From CAYSRC01 sp964433495 (GTDB lineage Bacteria > Bacillota > Clostridia > Oscillospirales > Ruminococcaceae), in NCBI GenBank assembly GCA_964433495.1, contig CAYSRC010000038.1, positions 1-24,516 on the forward strand: a DNA stretch of 24,516 nt, written 5' to 3'. This document shows positions 7,911 to 14,674 of the stretch, in pieces. Each line of letters starts with the position of its first letter. Positions within the stretch are counted from its first letter, which is position 1. The translations under genes and the position numbers were made by a program. The notes below the pieces were generated by a model. It was given only the letters and a program-made list of their open reading frames with translations, was not told the origin of the DNA and did not search any database.

Positions 7911-8498
7911 TTTCTCTGCGGGCCGTCCGTGGGTTAGCCCGCGGAATCGCTCCCGAAGCCGCGGCCCGAGTGGCGGGGCGCGATGCAAACCCGCGTGCTG
8001 GCGCGATATCCCTTTGGGACATTACAGCAGAAAAGCATCCGCCGCGGGCGATTTTCCCGTTGAGAATTATCCCGTGCCGCCCGCTGCCGACCGCCCGACA
8101 AGTTTTGATTTATCGGTGAGACCCTCTGAAAACACCGCATCTTCAAGGCGTTTCGCCTGTTTTGTGTTTCCGACTTACGGCGTTCGCCTGTGTTTGCCCC
8201 TACAAGCCGAGACAGGGGAAATACGCTTGTCCGAGCATAGAGCTTCTTTTTCGGCGAGCAGCAGGCCCTCGGCGCTTGCGTGCGAAATACGCGCCGCGCA
8301 CAAACCTTGGGTTTGTACGCGGCGTGTTTTGCCCCTGCGGGAGCCGCCGTGTGCCGCTTTGGCACGGCATTGTTTCAAAAAAGGCTGCTTTTGAAACGCC
8401 GCAGCCGGCCTGCGGCTGCAAACAGAGCAATCGTCGCACCGTATACAGACAAATCGCTTTTGCTGTTCTCGGCCGATTGACAGTCACGACCCGAATCT
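7911..8498. other. Intergenic region with a run of four hairpins
   Basis: Nearly 590 bases between a leftward ATPase and the end of a leftward acetyltransferase gene. Short open frames here overlap on both strands, have no ribosome binding site or recognisable domain, and are rejected. The notable content is a close series of inverted repeats at 8293-8419, listed separately. Smaller inverted repeats occur at 8147-8159 (AGGCGTTTCGCCT) and 8179-8188. Confidence 0.5.
8293..8419. repeat. Array of four consecutive hairpins
   Basis: Four separate inverted repeats lie head to tail. The first is 14 bp with one mismatch (8293-8306 with 8310-8323) and can be lengthened outward to about 23 pairs. The second pairs GCCGTG (8346-8351) with CACGGC (8363-8368). 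The third pairs GTTTCAAAA (8372-8380) with 8389-8397. The fourth pairs GCAGCCG (8401-8407) with 8413-8419. None has a proper T tract on the minus strand, so they are not ordinary terminators of the neighbouring gene. Confidence 0.6.
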
Positions 8499-9419
8499 TT
8501 ATTTTAAGCGTTTTATAAAGACCTCATCCCGGTTTTTTGCCCTGCACCCCAAAGCGGCGGCATATCCCTGCTTTTCGTAAAAGCGGGCCGCGGTATCCGT
8601 TGTCAGGATACTTGTATAGATCCCGTTTTCCATAAAAAACCTTTCGGCAAGACGGAGCAGTTTGGCGCCGTGGCCCCTGTTTCGCAGCTCCGGGGCCACC
8701 CAAAGCTCTCGTATAAAGCCGCAGGCTTCCTCGAAAAACCGGCTCGAGAGCCTCTCGGGTCTGAATTGAATAAACCCGACGATTGCGCCGTCCGCGGAGG
8801 TTCTGACAAAGGCGGTATTATCGCCCTCGTCGTTCATCTCTTTGAACAATCGATCCCAATCCCCGACCGTATAGCCCAACTCTCCCAAATACCGTTTGAA
8901 AGCCGTTTGAAACAGCGAACCGGAGAAATCGGATATCATTTCGTCGCGGCAGAACGAGGTGTCCCCGCTGAAGCGGTACATGAGGTTACGGCAGTCGGGG
9001 ACTCGTTCGTCTATATATCCCGTATCCTCAAACCCGGCCTTTTTGTACACCCAAAGCGCCGCGGCATTGTTTTTATGCACACATACCTCTACCTGTGCGT
9101 ACTTTCCCTCTTTGGAAAGCGCCGAAAGGAGCAGATGAAGCGCCTGCGTGCCGTACCCTTTGTTCTGAAACTGCCGGTCGATCATAAACTGCTGCAGATC
9201 GTAACAGGCCGGTTGGTCCTCCATGTCTTTCACAAGGGCGACGCCGATGATGCGCGCATCGGCGGATATACCGTAAACTTTGGCATTGCAGGAGCGGTAG
9301 ATATACCCCCTTGCGACAATCCCTGTCGGTGTGTCGAGGAACCTCTTTTGCTCCTCGCGGACGCTGAGCGAGGCGACATCCGGCCAATTTTGTTCCGTTA
9401 CACTGACTAATTCGATCAT
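8499..9419 (-). CDS. Tandem GNAT-domain acetyltransferase
   Basis: A 306-residue cytoplasmic protein made of two GNAT folds, which transfer acetyl groups from acetyl-CoA to amines. The first (about 1-150) has the acetyl-CoA loop QNKGYGT (85-91) and the C-terminal pattern NNAAALWVYKKAGFEDTGYI (117-136). The second (about 160-306) has RELWVAPELRNRGHGAK (237-253) and AARFYEKQGYAA (277-288). Both domains keep the R/Q-x-x-G-x-G/A loop, so both could be active. I start it at ATG 9419 because AATACGGAGG ends seven bases upstream; the open frame extends to 9473 but that part overlaps the leader structure. A leader peptide and switching hairpins precede it (9427-9486), suggesting inducible translation. 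Base composition looks less GC-rich than in neighbouring genes, hinting at transfer. The substrate is unknown; an antibiotic or polyamine is possible. Confidence 0.85.
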   Translation of the reverse strand: MIELVSVTEQNWPDVASLSVREEQKRFLDTPTGIVARGYIYRSCNAKVYGISADARIIGVALVKDMEDQPACYDLQQFMIDRQFQNKGYGTQALHLLLSALSKEGKYAQVEVCVHKNNAAALWVYKKAGFEDTGYIDERVPDCRNLMYRFSGDTSFCRDEMISDFSGSLFQTAFKRYLGELGYTVGDWDRLFKEMNDEGDNTAFVRTSADGAIVGFIQFRPERLSSRFFEEACGFIRELWVAPELRNRGHGAKLLRLAERFFMENGIYTSILTTDTAARFYEKQGYAAALGCRAKNRDEVFIKRLK

Positions 9420-9426
9420 ATTGAAT

Positions 9427-9468
9427 CCTCCGTATTTTATCGGAGGGTCAGATTCCGCGGGCCCTCCG
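9427..9468 (-). promoter_or_regulatory. Candidate translational attenuator (SD-sequestering switch)
   Basis: On the minus strand three segments occur in order: CGGAGGG (9468-9462, inside leader codons 7-9), CCCTCCG (9447-9441, directly after the leader stop) and CGGAGG (9432-9427, the acetyltransferase ribosome binding site). The middle segment can pair perfectly with either neighbour, 7 bp upstream or 6 bp downstream. Pairing with the downstream one hides the ribosome binding site in a stem with loop ATAAAATA. Confidence 0.6.
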
Positions 9469-9486
9469 CACACGTATAGTTTTCAT
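9448..9486 (-). CDS. Arginine-rich leader peptide (12 residues) upstream of the tandem GNAT
   Basis: The reading is MKTIRVRRARGI followed by TGA. It has a better ribosome binding site (AAAGGAG at 9496-9502, nine bases from the ATG) than many full genes in the window. It ends 28 bases before the acetyltransferase start, and its stop codon abuts an inverted repeat that covers that gene's ribosome binding site. It contains two basic-x-basic triplets (RVR, RAR), the type of motif at which macrolide-bound ribosomes stall in known resistance leaders such as the RLR leader of ermD. Regulatory function is inferred. Confidence 0.6.
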   Translation of the reverse strand: MKTIRVRRARGI

Positions 9487-9504
9487 CTGTCGTCACTCCT
9501 TTCC

Positions 9505-9809
9505 GTTTCGGTGGGAACAGCGATACCATTGTCGCATATTTGTTCGGCAATTTCAACCTGACATCGCAGATGACAGATGAGCCTGTCCCGGTTCGGATTC
9601 TCGGGAATACCGTTGAGCGGGCGTGTTACCGGCTTCCGGTGCGCCGTATGCAGCCCCGTCCTTCCGGGAGGGGGTTCCCGCCGCTCCTGTTTCTTCAGTG
9701 ATAAGACGACGAGGGAGGCGTGCGCGCAACCAAAACCGCATAACGGTACGGTACCGACACACGATGACCCCCTCTGTTTTCGGGGCAGGGAACAACGCTG
9801 CGGTTTTTG
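9505..9809. other. Intergenic stretch without recognised features
   Basis: About 300 bases between the divergent tandem-GNAT unit and the rplU promoter. I see no gene with a plausible start and no strong hairpin. The promoter of the leftward GNAT unit should lie in the part nearest 9505-9560, but no good -35/-10 pair was identified. Confidence 0.4.
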
Positions 9810-9838
9810 TTGACAACGGGCCGGTTTTCTGCTATCAT
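9810..9838 (+). promoter_or_regulatory. Sigma-A promoter of rplU-rpmA
   Basis: TTGACA at 9810-9815, a 17-base spacer, and TATCAT at 9833-9838. Transcription would start near 9845, giving a 5' leader of about 75 bases before rplU. Confidence 0.85.
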
Positions 9839-9844
9839 ATTATA

Positions 9845-9919
9845 GCCGCGTGAAGCAGGCTTCTTAAGTGCGCAACGCCGCCTGCAACAGCGAGACTGTA
9901 GAAAAAAGCGAGGAAGGTT
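9845..9919 (+). ncRNA. Probable L21 leader (autoregulatory 5' UTR of rplU)
   Basis: The short leader between the promoter and rplU can fold with GCAGGC (about 9856-9861) against GCCTGC (about 9889-9894) and contains A-rich GTAGAAAAAAGCGAGGAAGG before the start. Firmicutes rplU genes commonly carry a structured L21 leader thought to bind the ribosomal protein. Assignment rests on position and pairing, not on a covariance search. Confidence 0.45.
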
Positions 9920-10231
9920 ATGTACGCAGTAATCATGAGCGGCGGCAAGCAGTACCGCGTGAGCAGCGGCGACGTCGTGTACGTCGAAAAGCTTGACGCG
10001 AAGGACGGCGACGAGGTCACCTTCTCTGAGGTGCTTGTCACCGGCGATGACAACGGCTGCAAGGTGGGCACGCCCACCGTCAAGGGCGCAAGCGTCACGG
10101 GCAAGGTCGTAAAGCAGGTCAAGAGCAAAAAGGTGACCGTCTTTACCTACCGTCCCAAAAAGGACAGCAAGCGCAAGATGGGACACCGCCAGCAGTACAC
10201 TAAGGTAGAAATTACCGCTGTAAACGTCTAA
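9920..10231 (+). CDS. rplU: 50S ribosomal protein L21
   Basis: A 103-residue large-subunit ribosomal protein that binds 23S rRNA. It begins MYAVIMSGGKQYRV and contains VFTYRPKKDSKRKMGHRQQYT near the C-terminus, the L21 signature region. Length is normal. The start has AGGAAGG a few bases upstream. First gene of the rplU-rpmA unit, driven by the promoter at 9810-9838. Only 16 bases separate it from rpmA; the prp protease gene usually found between them in Firmicutes is absent. Confidence 0.98.
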   Translation: MYAVIMSGGKQYRVSSGDVVYVEKLDAKDGDEVTFSEVLVTGDDNGCKVGTPTVKGASVTGKVVKQVKSKKVTVFTYRPKKDSKRKMGHRQQYTKVEITAVNV

Positions 10232-10247
10232 ACGGAGGTGCTTATAA

Positions 10248-10499
10248 ATGGCTCATAAAAAAGGTGTCGGCTCTACAAAAAACGGACGTGATTCCGAGTC
10301 CAAGCGCCTCGGCGTCAAGAGGTCGGACGGTCAGGCGGTTCTCGCGGGCAACATTATCGTTCGCCAGCGCGGCACCCACATCCATCCCGGCGTCAATGTC
10401 GGCAGGGGCAACGACGACACGCTGTTTGCCCTCACGGACGGCCGCGTCAAGTTCGAGCGCGTCGGCCGCGACCGCAAACGCGTCAGCGTCTACAACTGA
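10248..10499 (+). CDS. rpmA: 50S ribosomal protein L27 (no cleavable N-terminal extension)
   Basis: An 83-residue protein located near the peptidyl-transferase centre of the large subunit. It starts MAHKKGVGSTKNGRDS and contains GNIIVRQRGTHIHPG (32-46) and VKFERVGRD. In many Firmicutes L27 carries an N-terminal extension of about nine residues removed by the Prp protease. Here the start is fixed at ATG 10248 by GGAGGT at 10234-10239, directly after the rplU stop, so there is no room for the extension. The mature-type start agrees with the missing prp gene. Confidence 0.98.
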   Translation: MAHKKGVGSTKNGRDSESKRLGVKRSDGQAVLAGNIIVRQRGTHIHPGVNVGRGNDDTLFALTDGRVKFERVGRDRKRVSVYN

Positions 10500-10513
10500 A
10501 CCAAAGCGCATTT

Positions 10514-10549
10514 GCGGGGCAATGCCGTCGGGTGTTGCCCCGCGTTTTT
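10514..10549 (+). terminator. Intrinsic terminator after rpmA
   Basis: A perfect 9-bp stem (10514-10522 with 10535-10543) with a 12-base loop, followed by GTTTTTG. It separates rplU-rpmA from obg, although read-through into obg is likely in this conserved cluster. Confidence 0.85.
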
Positions 10550-10638
10550 GTACTGTGCGGCTTCGGGCAGCGCGGGGCGTCGCCGCCGCGTTTTAGGGCC
10601 GGCTTTAGCGGCGGCAGTTGTTTTATGAGGTAAAGACG

Positions 10639-11907
10639 ATGTTTATCGACAAGGCGAGAATCAGCATAAAGGCGGGAGACGGCGGCGACGGCGCGGTCGC
10701 GTTCCACCGCGAGAAGTTTGTCGCGGCGGGCGGCCCCGACGGGGGCGACGGGGGCAACGGCGGCAGCGTCATCTTCAAGGCGGACGACAACATGTCCACC
10801 CTGCTCGATTTTAAATACAAACGAAAATATGCCGCAGAAAACGGCGAAAACGGCCGGGGCGGCAACTGCAAGGGCAAAAAGGGCGGCGACATCGTCATCC
10901 GCGTGCCCCGCGGCACGGTGGTGAAGGAGGCCGAGACGGGCGGCGTGCTGGCAGACCTGTCGGGCGACGGCGAGGTAGTTGTGTGCAGGGGAGGCAAGGG
11001 CGGCTTCGGCAACGCGCGCTTCGCGACCCCGACAAGGCAGATCCCCCGCTTTGCCAAGACGGGGACAAGGGGCGAGAGCTTTGACGTTCTGCTCGAGCTC
11101 AAGCTGCTCGCGGACGTCGGGCTTATCGGCTTCCCCAACGTCGGCAAGTCGACCCTTTTGTCGGTGATCAGCGCGGCAAAGCCCAAGATCGCCGATTACC
11201 ACTTCACGACGCTCTCCCCCGTGCTCGGCGTTGTGGACGCGGGGGAGAGGGGCTCGTTTGTCGCGGCGGACATCCCGGGGCTCATCGAGGGCGCGTCGCA
11301 GGGGGTCGGCCTCGGCTTTGACTTTTTGCGCCACATCGAGCGGTGCCGCATGCTCGTCCACGTTGTGGACATCTCGGGCTGCGAGGGGCGCGACCCCGTC
11401 GAGGACTTTGTCAAGATAAACGAGGAGCTTAAAAAGTTCAACCCCGAGCTCGCGGCGCGGCCCCAGACGGTCGCGGGCAACAAGGGCGACATCGCTGCGG
11501 GCGGCGAGCTTGAGAAAAGGCTCAAAAGCTTCGTCGAGCGGGAGGGCTACCGCTATTTTTCGATAAGTGCGGCCACAAGGCGCGGTGTCGACGCGCTCGT
11601 AAAGGACACGGCGCGCGTGCTCGCGACGCTGCCGCCCGTCAAGGTGTTCGAGCCCGACTATGTCAAGCCGCTGCCCGAGATAGGCAGAACCTTTGTGATC
11701 GAGCGCGCACAGGACGGCGGCTTTGTCATCGACGCCCCGTGGCTCGAGCGTATCTTGATGCAGACCGACGTGCGCGACTATGAGTCGCTGATGTACTTTC
11801 AGCGCGCGCTGCGCGACAGCGGGATCATCGACCGACTTGAGCAGATGGGCGTCAAAGAGAACGACTCGGTCTATGTCGGCGAGTACCGGTTCGATTATGT
11901 CGAGTAG
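10639..11907 (+). CDS. obgE: GTPase Obg (ribosome assembly / stress GTPase)
   Basis: A 422-residue essential GTPase that acts in late 50S-subunit assembly and links growth to nucleotide levels. The glycine-rich Obg fold occupies about 1-158 (KAGDGGDGAVAFHREKFV, then GGPDGGDGGNGG). The G domain follows with GFPNVGKST (164-172), the switch DIPGL (211-215), NKGD (281-284) and the SAA-type motif SISAATRRG (308-316). The C-terminal OCT domain spans about 335-422. The start is ATG 10639, giving the standard MFIDKA N-terminus with GAGG upstream; the frame opens at 10618 but those residues do not belong to the family. The order rplU-rpmA-obg is ancient and conserved. mrnC begins 14 bases after the stop. 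Confidence 0.97.
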   Translation: MFIDKARISIKAGDGGDGAVAFHREKFVAAGGPDGGDGGNGGSVIFKADDNMSTLLDFKYKRKYAAENGENGRGGNCKGKKGGDIVIRVPRGTVVKEAETGGVLADLSGDGEVVVCRGGKGGFGNARFATPTRQIPRFAKTGTRGESFDVLLELKLLADVGLIGFPNVGKSTLLSVISAAKPKIADYHFTTLSPVLGVVDAGERGSFVAADIPGLIEGASQGVGLGFDFLRHIERCRMLVHVVDISGCEGRDPVEDFVKINEELKKFNPELAARPQTVAGNKGDIAAGGELEKRLKSFVEREGYRYFSISAATRRGVDALVKDTARVLATLPPVKVFEPDYVKPLPEIGRTFVIERAQDGGFVIDAPWLERILMQTDVRDYESLMYFQRALRDSGIIDRLEQMGVKENDSVYVGEYRFDYVE

Positions 11908-11921
11908 AGAGGAGGGCAGCC

Positions 11922-12344
11922 GTGCCCAACGAGATAAAGCTTAAAAACCCGGTCGAGCTCGCGTTTGTGGGCGACGCGGTGTACGAGCTGCTGGTGCGCG
12001 ACTATATCGCGAGGAAGATTGACACCGGCGCGGGCAGGCTGCACCGCATGGCGGTGAGCTTTGTGCGCGCCGATGCGCAGGCAAAGGCGCTTGAGAGCAT
12101 CGAGTTCATGCTCAGCGACGAGGAGCGGGACATCGTGCGGCGCGGCAAAAACTCGAGCAAGACCACCGTGCCGCGCAACGGCAACCCCAAGAGCTACCGC
12201 AGTGCGACCGCGCTTGAGGCGCTGTTCGGGTATCTCTTTCTGCTCGGACGAAGCGAGCGGATCGGGCAGCTGTTTGCCGCCGTGATTGTCGAGCGCGAGA
12301 TGTGCGAGGCGCGCGAGGACGCGGAACGGGATGAGCGGGGCTGA
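11922..12344 (+). CDS. mrnC: Mini-ribonuclease III
   Basis: A 140-residue double-strand-specific endoribonuclease domain that lacks the RNA-binding domain of RNase III; in Bacillus it trims 23S rRNA precursor ends. Family motifs include ELAFVGDAVYELLVRDYI (11-28), the LHRMAVSFVRADAQAKAL helix (40-57), EERDIVRRGKNS (67-78) and YRSATALEALFGYLFLLGR (92-110); the acidic D18 and E99 are the likely metal ligands. Start is GTG 11922, preceded by GGAGGG with correct spacing, 14 bases after the obg stop, so it is probably cotranscribed with obg. MrnC is typical of Firmicutes and cyanobacteria/plastids, which supports the taxonomic reading. Confidence 0.92.
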   Translation: MPNEIKLKNPVELAFVGDAVYELLVRDYIARKIDTGAGRLHRMAVSFVRADAQAKALESIEFMLSDEERDIVRRGKNSSKTTVPRNGNPKSYRSATALEALFGYLFLLGRSERIGQLFAAVIVEREMCEAREDAERDERG

Positions 12345-12511
12345 GGGGGGCAACGAGAGGGGACAGAACGAGCAGTCCTCCGGGTTCTTGACCGTAAGGC
12401 CCCTTTCTCGAACGGCCGAAGCCTTATAGGAACGACAGCTCGAAAGGCGCATAATATCGCGCCGCATATCAGATGTCTGCTCCGCTTGACTTTGACCGCT
12501 CCGCGCATCTG

Positions 12512-12645
12512 TCGCGCGGAGCGGCAGCTATCGCTCCTATTAAGCTTGCCCGTTCGGCCACCCTACGGGAATATGCAGGGCGTGTCGAATGTCCGTTCCG
12601 CTGCCATTCGACCAACTCGCGGGAATATGCGGGCCGTGTCAGCGC
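12512..12645 (-). repeat. Dispersed palindromic repeat, family A, copy 2 with a flanking half-copy
   Basis: Two direct copies of CGGGAATATGC followed by a GTGTC-type end (12567-12585 and 12619-12640) enclose a hairpin with arms GTCGAATG (12584-12591) and CATTCGAC (12605-12612). In minus orientation the core aligns with the copies at 5111 and 21405. The part 12512-12588 also aligns over about 75 bases with the reverse complement of 21256-21333. A small palindrome (GTCAGC with GCTGAC) follows at about 12638-12652. Confidence 0.75.
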
Positions 12646-12727
12646 AGCTGACGGATGGATTGACTGCACAAGGCCTTGTTGTTTAAACATGCCTTGTGTT
12701 GCGACCTCAGCCCGCCGTAAGCAATCC

Positions 12728-12772
12728 CTCCGTCGCGGCCTTTGGCCGCGCCACTCCCCTTTACACAAGGGG
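12728..12772 (+). repeat. Dispersed repeat, family C (CTCCGTC-hairpin), copy 1
   Basis: CCTCCGT leads into a hairpin CGCGGCC/GGCCGCG (12734-12740 with 12744-12750), then CCACTCCCCTT and a second small stem CCCCTT/AAGGGG (12756-12761 with 12767-12772). The same order, with a different hairpin sequence, appears at 21223-21254 and, inverted, at 18301-18345. Confidence 0.6.
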
Positions 12773-12840
12773 GGGGCTTTGGTTTTCTGCAAACACTAAG
12801 CTTAAACAATACCTTCGCGCTCAGGATCCTTGGGCTCCCA

Positions 12841-12894
12841 TACCGAACGGTCGGCTGTCGTACCGAATACGGCCGACCGCGCGGTAAGGGGGGC
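12841..12894 (+). repeat. Dispersed palindromic repeat, family B, copy 3
   Basis: The most complete family B copy. TACCG and CGGTCGGC (12841-12855) pair with GCCGACCG and CGGTA (12872-12886) around a loop containing CGTACCGAATACG, followed by AGGGGGGCTTT. The loop word and right end match the two copies at 5193-5337. Confidence 0.7.
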
Positions 12895-12970
12895 TTTAAG
12901 AGCGGCTCGCAGCAAATTCAAGTCGGCCGTTTTCACATCGCTCGGCGCCTTCTGTTGCCGAGACATCGCA

Positions 12971-13010
12971 AAAGAGCCCGCCGCAACTGTCATGTTGCGG
13001 CGGGCTCTTT
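12971..13010. terminator. Bidirectional intrinsic terminator
   Basis: A perfect 17-bp stem (12971-12987 with 12994-13010) with loop TGTCAT. It has T-rich tails on both strands (CTCTTT on plus; TTTTGC on minus). It ends the leftward hydrolase gene, whose stop lies 43 bases away, and can stop rightward read-through from mrnC. Confidence 0.88.
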
Positions 13011-13053
13011 ATCGTGTCAAAAAACTATCGCTCCAGCCCGCGACGCGCGAAGC

Positions 13054-14034
13054 TCAGGCGACCGTGGGGGACTCTGCCTCCTGCTCGGTCACGATCCGTT
13101 TCACGGCTTTGCCCCACGCCTCGGGCTCGTTCTTGATGGGGGAGTGGGCGGATTTCTCGAACCAGATCCACTCCTTTTTCGGGGCCTTAAGCCCCGCAAA
13201 CCACCGCTCGGCGAGCGGGATGGGGGTGTTTTGGTCGTGCCTGCCCTCGGTGAGGTAGACGGGGCAGTCGAGCTCGGGAGCCTGTTTTTCGAGGTCGCAG
13301 TCGACGACCTCGTCCCACATCGCCTTGAGACTGAAGAACGCGCCCCTGTAGTATTTTATCAGGTCAAACAGCGAGTACTCGGGCGAGCGCAGGATGGGCA
13401 TGACGACCGACTTGATGATGCCGTCGCTCTCGCCGTAGTCCTCACCGCCGTACTTTGACATGTAGTTGCGCTGAACCATGAGCTCGTCGATGCTCTTGTA
13501 GTGGCCGTTTACCGGTGCGCCGATGCGGTTGAGGTCGTTCTCCGCCTTTTTGTCGCCCCGTTTTTTGGCCTCGTCCATGCAGAAGTCATAGGACAGCTGC
13601 TCGTTCTCCGCGCCGTTGACAAACTGACCCATGCCGATGTAGGCGGCGACGTCCTCGGGGTATTTGTGCGCGAAGAGCGTCCCCAAAAGCGAGCCCCACG
13701 AGTGCCCGACGATGTAGATGCTCTTTTTGTTGAACCGCTTTTTGAGGTGAAGGGCAAGCTCATGCGCGTCCTCGACCATCCGCGGGACGGTGAGGTCGCT
13801 TAAGCTTAGCTTGCCGCTGTAGCTCAGGCCCGCGCCGCGCTGGTCCCAGCAGACCATGGTTGCGACCTCGGCGAGGGCCGACTGCTCGCCCAGCACCCAG
13901 TGCCGGTCGCACACGCCGGGGCCGCCGTGGATGAACAGCAGCACGGGCAGCTTTTCGTCGCAGCTGCGCACGCGGATGTGCTGCGTGACGCCGCCGAGCT
14001 CGACGGTGTACTTTTCGTCGATTTTGTAGGTCAT
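13054..14034 (-). CDS. Alpha/beta hydrolase (proline iminopeptidase-like)
   Basis: A 326-residue cytoplasmic alpha/beta-hydrolase. It has the oxyanion-hole motif FIHGGPG (34-40), the nucleophile elbow GHSWGS with Ser112, a likely acid Asp267 in EGRHDQNTP, and His297 in KSAHSP, so the triad is complete. The HGGPG and WDQRGAGLS (63-71) motifs are those of the proline iminopeptidase (peptidase S33) group, but many members are not peptidases, so the substrate is open. A cap domain fills about 138-240. I start it at ATG 14034, six bases after GAGGAAG; a GTG at 14049 overlaps that site and is unlikely. It lies 121 bases downstream of the GNAT gene on the same strand and may be cotranscribed with it and the Rrf2 regulator. 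Confidence 0.85.
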   Translation of the reverse strand: MTYKIDEKYTVELGGVTQHIRVRSCDEKLPVLLFIHGGPGVCDRHWVLGEQSALAEVATMVCWDQRGAGLSYSGKLSLSDLTVPRMVEDAHELALHLKKRFNKKSIYIVGHSWGSLLGTLFAHKYPEDVAAYIGMGQFVNGAENEQLSYDFCMDEAKKRGDKKAENDLNRIGAPVNGHYKSIDELMVQRNYMSKYGGEDYGESDGIIKSVVMPILRSPEYSLFDLIKYYRGAFFSLKAMWDEVVDCDLEKQAPELDCPVYLTEGRHDQNTPIPLAERWFAGLKAPKKEWIWFEKSAHSPIKNEPEAWGKAVKRIVTEQEAESPTVA

Positions 14035-14155
14035 TTTATTCTTCCTCACTTTTTAAAGCGCCGCAGCGCTTGATAGACGGATGACAAGGGAGCGAAACGA
14101 CCCACACCGCCGCGTCGAAGACAGGTGAAGCGCCGCCTGCGGCAGGCGGGGCGCG

Positions 14156-14674
14156 TCAGAGGATGAGGCTGTAAAAGACCACGCCGAGCTTTTTGCCGAA
14201 CTTTTCGCCGACCTCGGGCAGCGCCCCGCAGCGCGAGAAGCCCAGCCTGTCGTGCAGCCTTTCGCTCGGCCCGTTGCCGTCGGTTATGACCGAGACGATG
14301 TTGTGTATGACACCGGCGCGACGAGCCTCGTCGGCGACGGCTTTTATCAGCAGCGTCGCCGCTCCGCGCGAGCGAAACCCCTCGGCGACATACACCGAGA
14401 GCTCGGCAGTCGCCGCATACGCCTGCTTGTCGCGAAAGGGCGACAGGCTCGCATAGCCCGCCACCGCGCCGCCGCAGTCTGCGACGAGCACGGGATGCCC
14501 CTTTGCGGGGTCGTGTGAGCCGAACCAAAGCGACCACTCGTCGGGTGTTTTGGGGTCGAGGTCGAACGTCGCCGTGCCGCACAGCACCTCGCGGTTGTAT
14601 ATCTCGAGCATTCCCGCGAGGTCGCGCTTTTCGGCGTGCCGTATCACAAAGCCTTTTTCAGCGCTCATTTTCAC
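14156..14674 (-). CDS. GNAT acetyltransferase, phosphinothricin acetyltransferase-like
   Basis: A 172-residue single-domain GNAT enzyme. It reads like the Pat/YncA subgroup: IRHAEKRDLAGMLEIYNREV at the start (11-30), TATFDLDPKTPDEW (34-47), AELSVYVAEGFRSRGAATLLI with the acetyl-CoA loop at 101-106, and LHDRLGFSRCGALPEVGEKFGKK near the end. Relatives acetylate phosphinothricin, methionine sulfoximine or other amino acids, often for detoxification. GTG 14674 is chosen as start, seven bases after GGAGGAGGAG; an ATG six bases later (14668) is the alternative. It overlaps the end of the upstream Rrf2-family gene by 17 bases, so the two are translated together and the regulator may control it. Confidence 0.85.
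   Translation of the reverse strand: MKMSAEKGFVIRHAEKRDLAGMLEIYNREVLCGTATFDLDPKTPDEWSLWFGSHDPAKGHPVLVADCGGAVAGYASLSPFRDKQAYAATAELSVYVAEGFRSRGAATLLIKAVADEARRAGVIHNIVSVITDGNGPSERLHDRLGFSRCGALPEVGEKFGKKLGVVFYSLIL

Larger units (their letters stand above)
12345..13053. other. Repeat-rich intergenic region between convergent mrnC and hydrolase genes
   Basis: About 710 bases with no supportable gene. It begins with roughly 150 plain bases. Then come an 11-bp hairpin (12496-12506 with 12514-12524), a family A repeat (12512-12645), a family C repeat (12728-12772), a family B repeat (12841-12894) and a bidirectional terminator (12971-13010). Open frames here run through the palindromes on both strands and are rejected. 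A clear terminator directly after mrnC was not seen. Confidence 0.6.

Noticed and set aside
8014..8518. Several overlapping open frames of 66-126 codons on both strands
   Set aside because: They run through the hairpin array, lack ribosome binding sites and show no domain; the palindromes explain frames being open on both strands.
12473..12799. Open frames of about 100 codons on both strands
   Set aside because: They are translations of the family A and C repeats; the resemblance of products from different loci reflects the DNA repeats, not a protein family.
14055..14150. Terminator between the GNAT at 14156 and the hydrolase
   Set aside because: Only short stems (for example AAGCGC/GCGCTT near 14056 and CCGCCT/AGGCGG near 14134) without T tracts are seen, so a terminator cannot be claimed.
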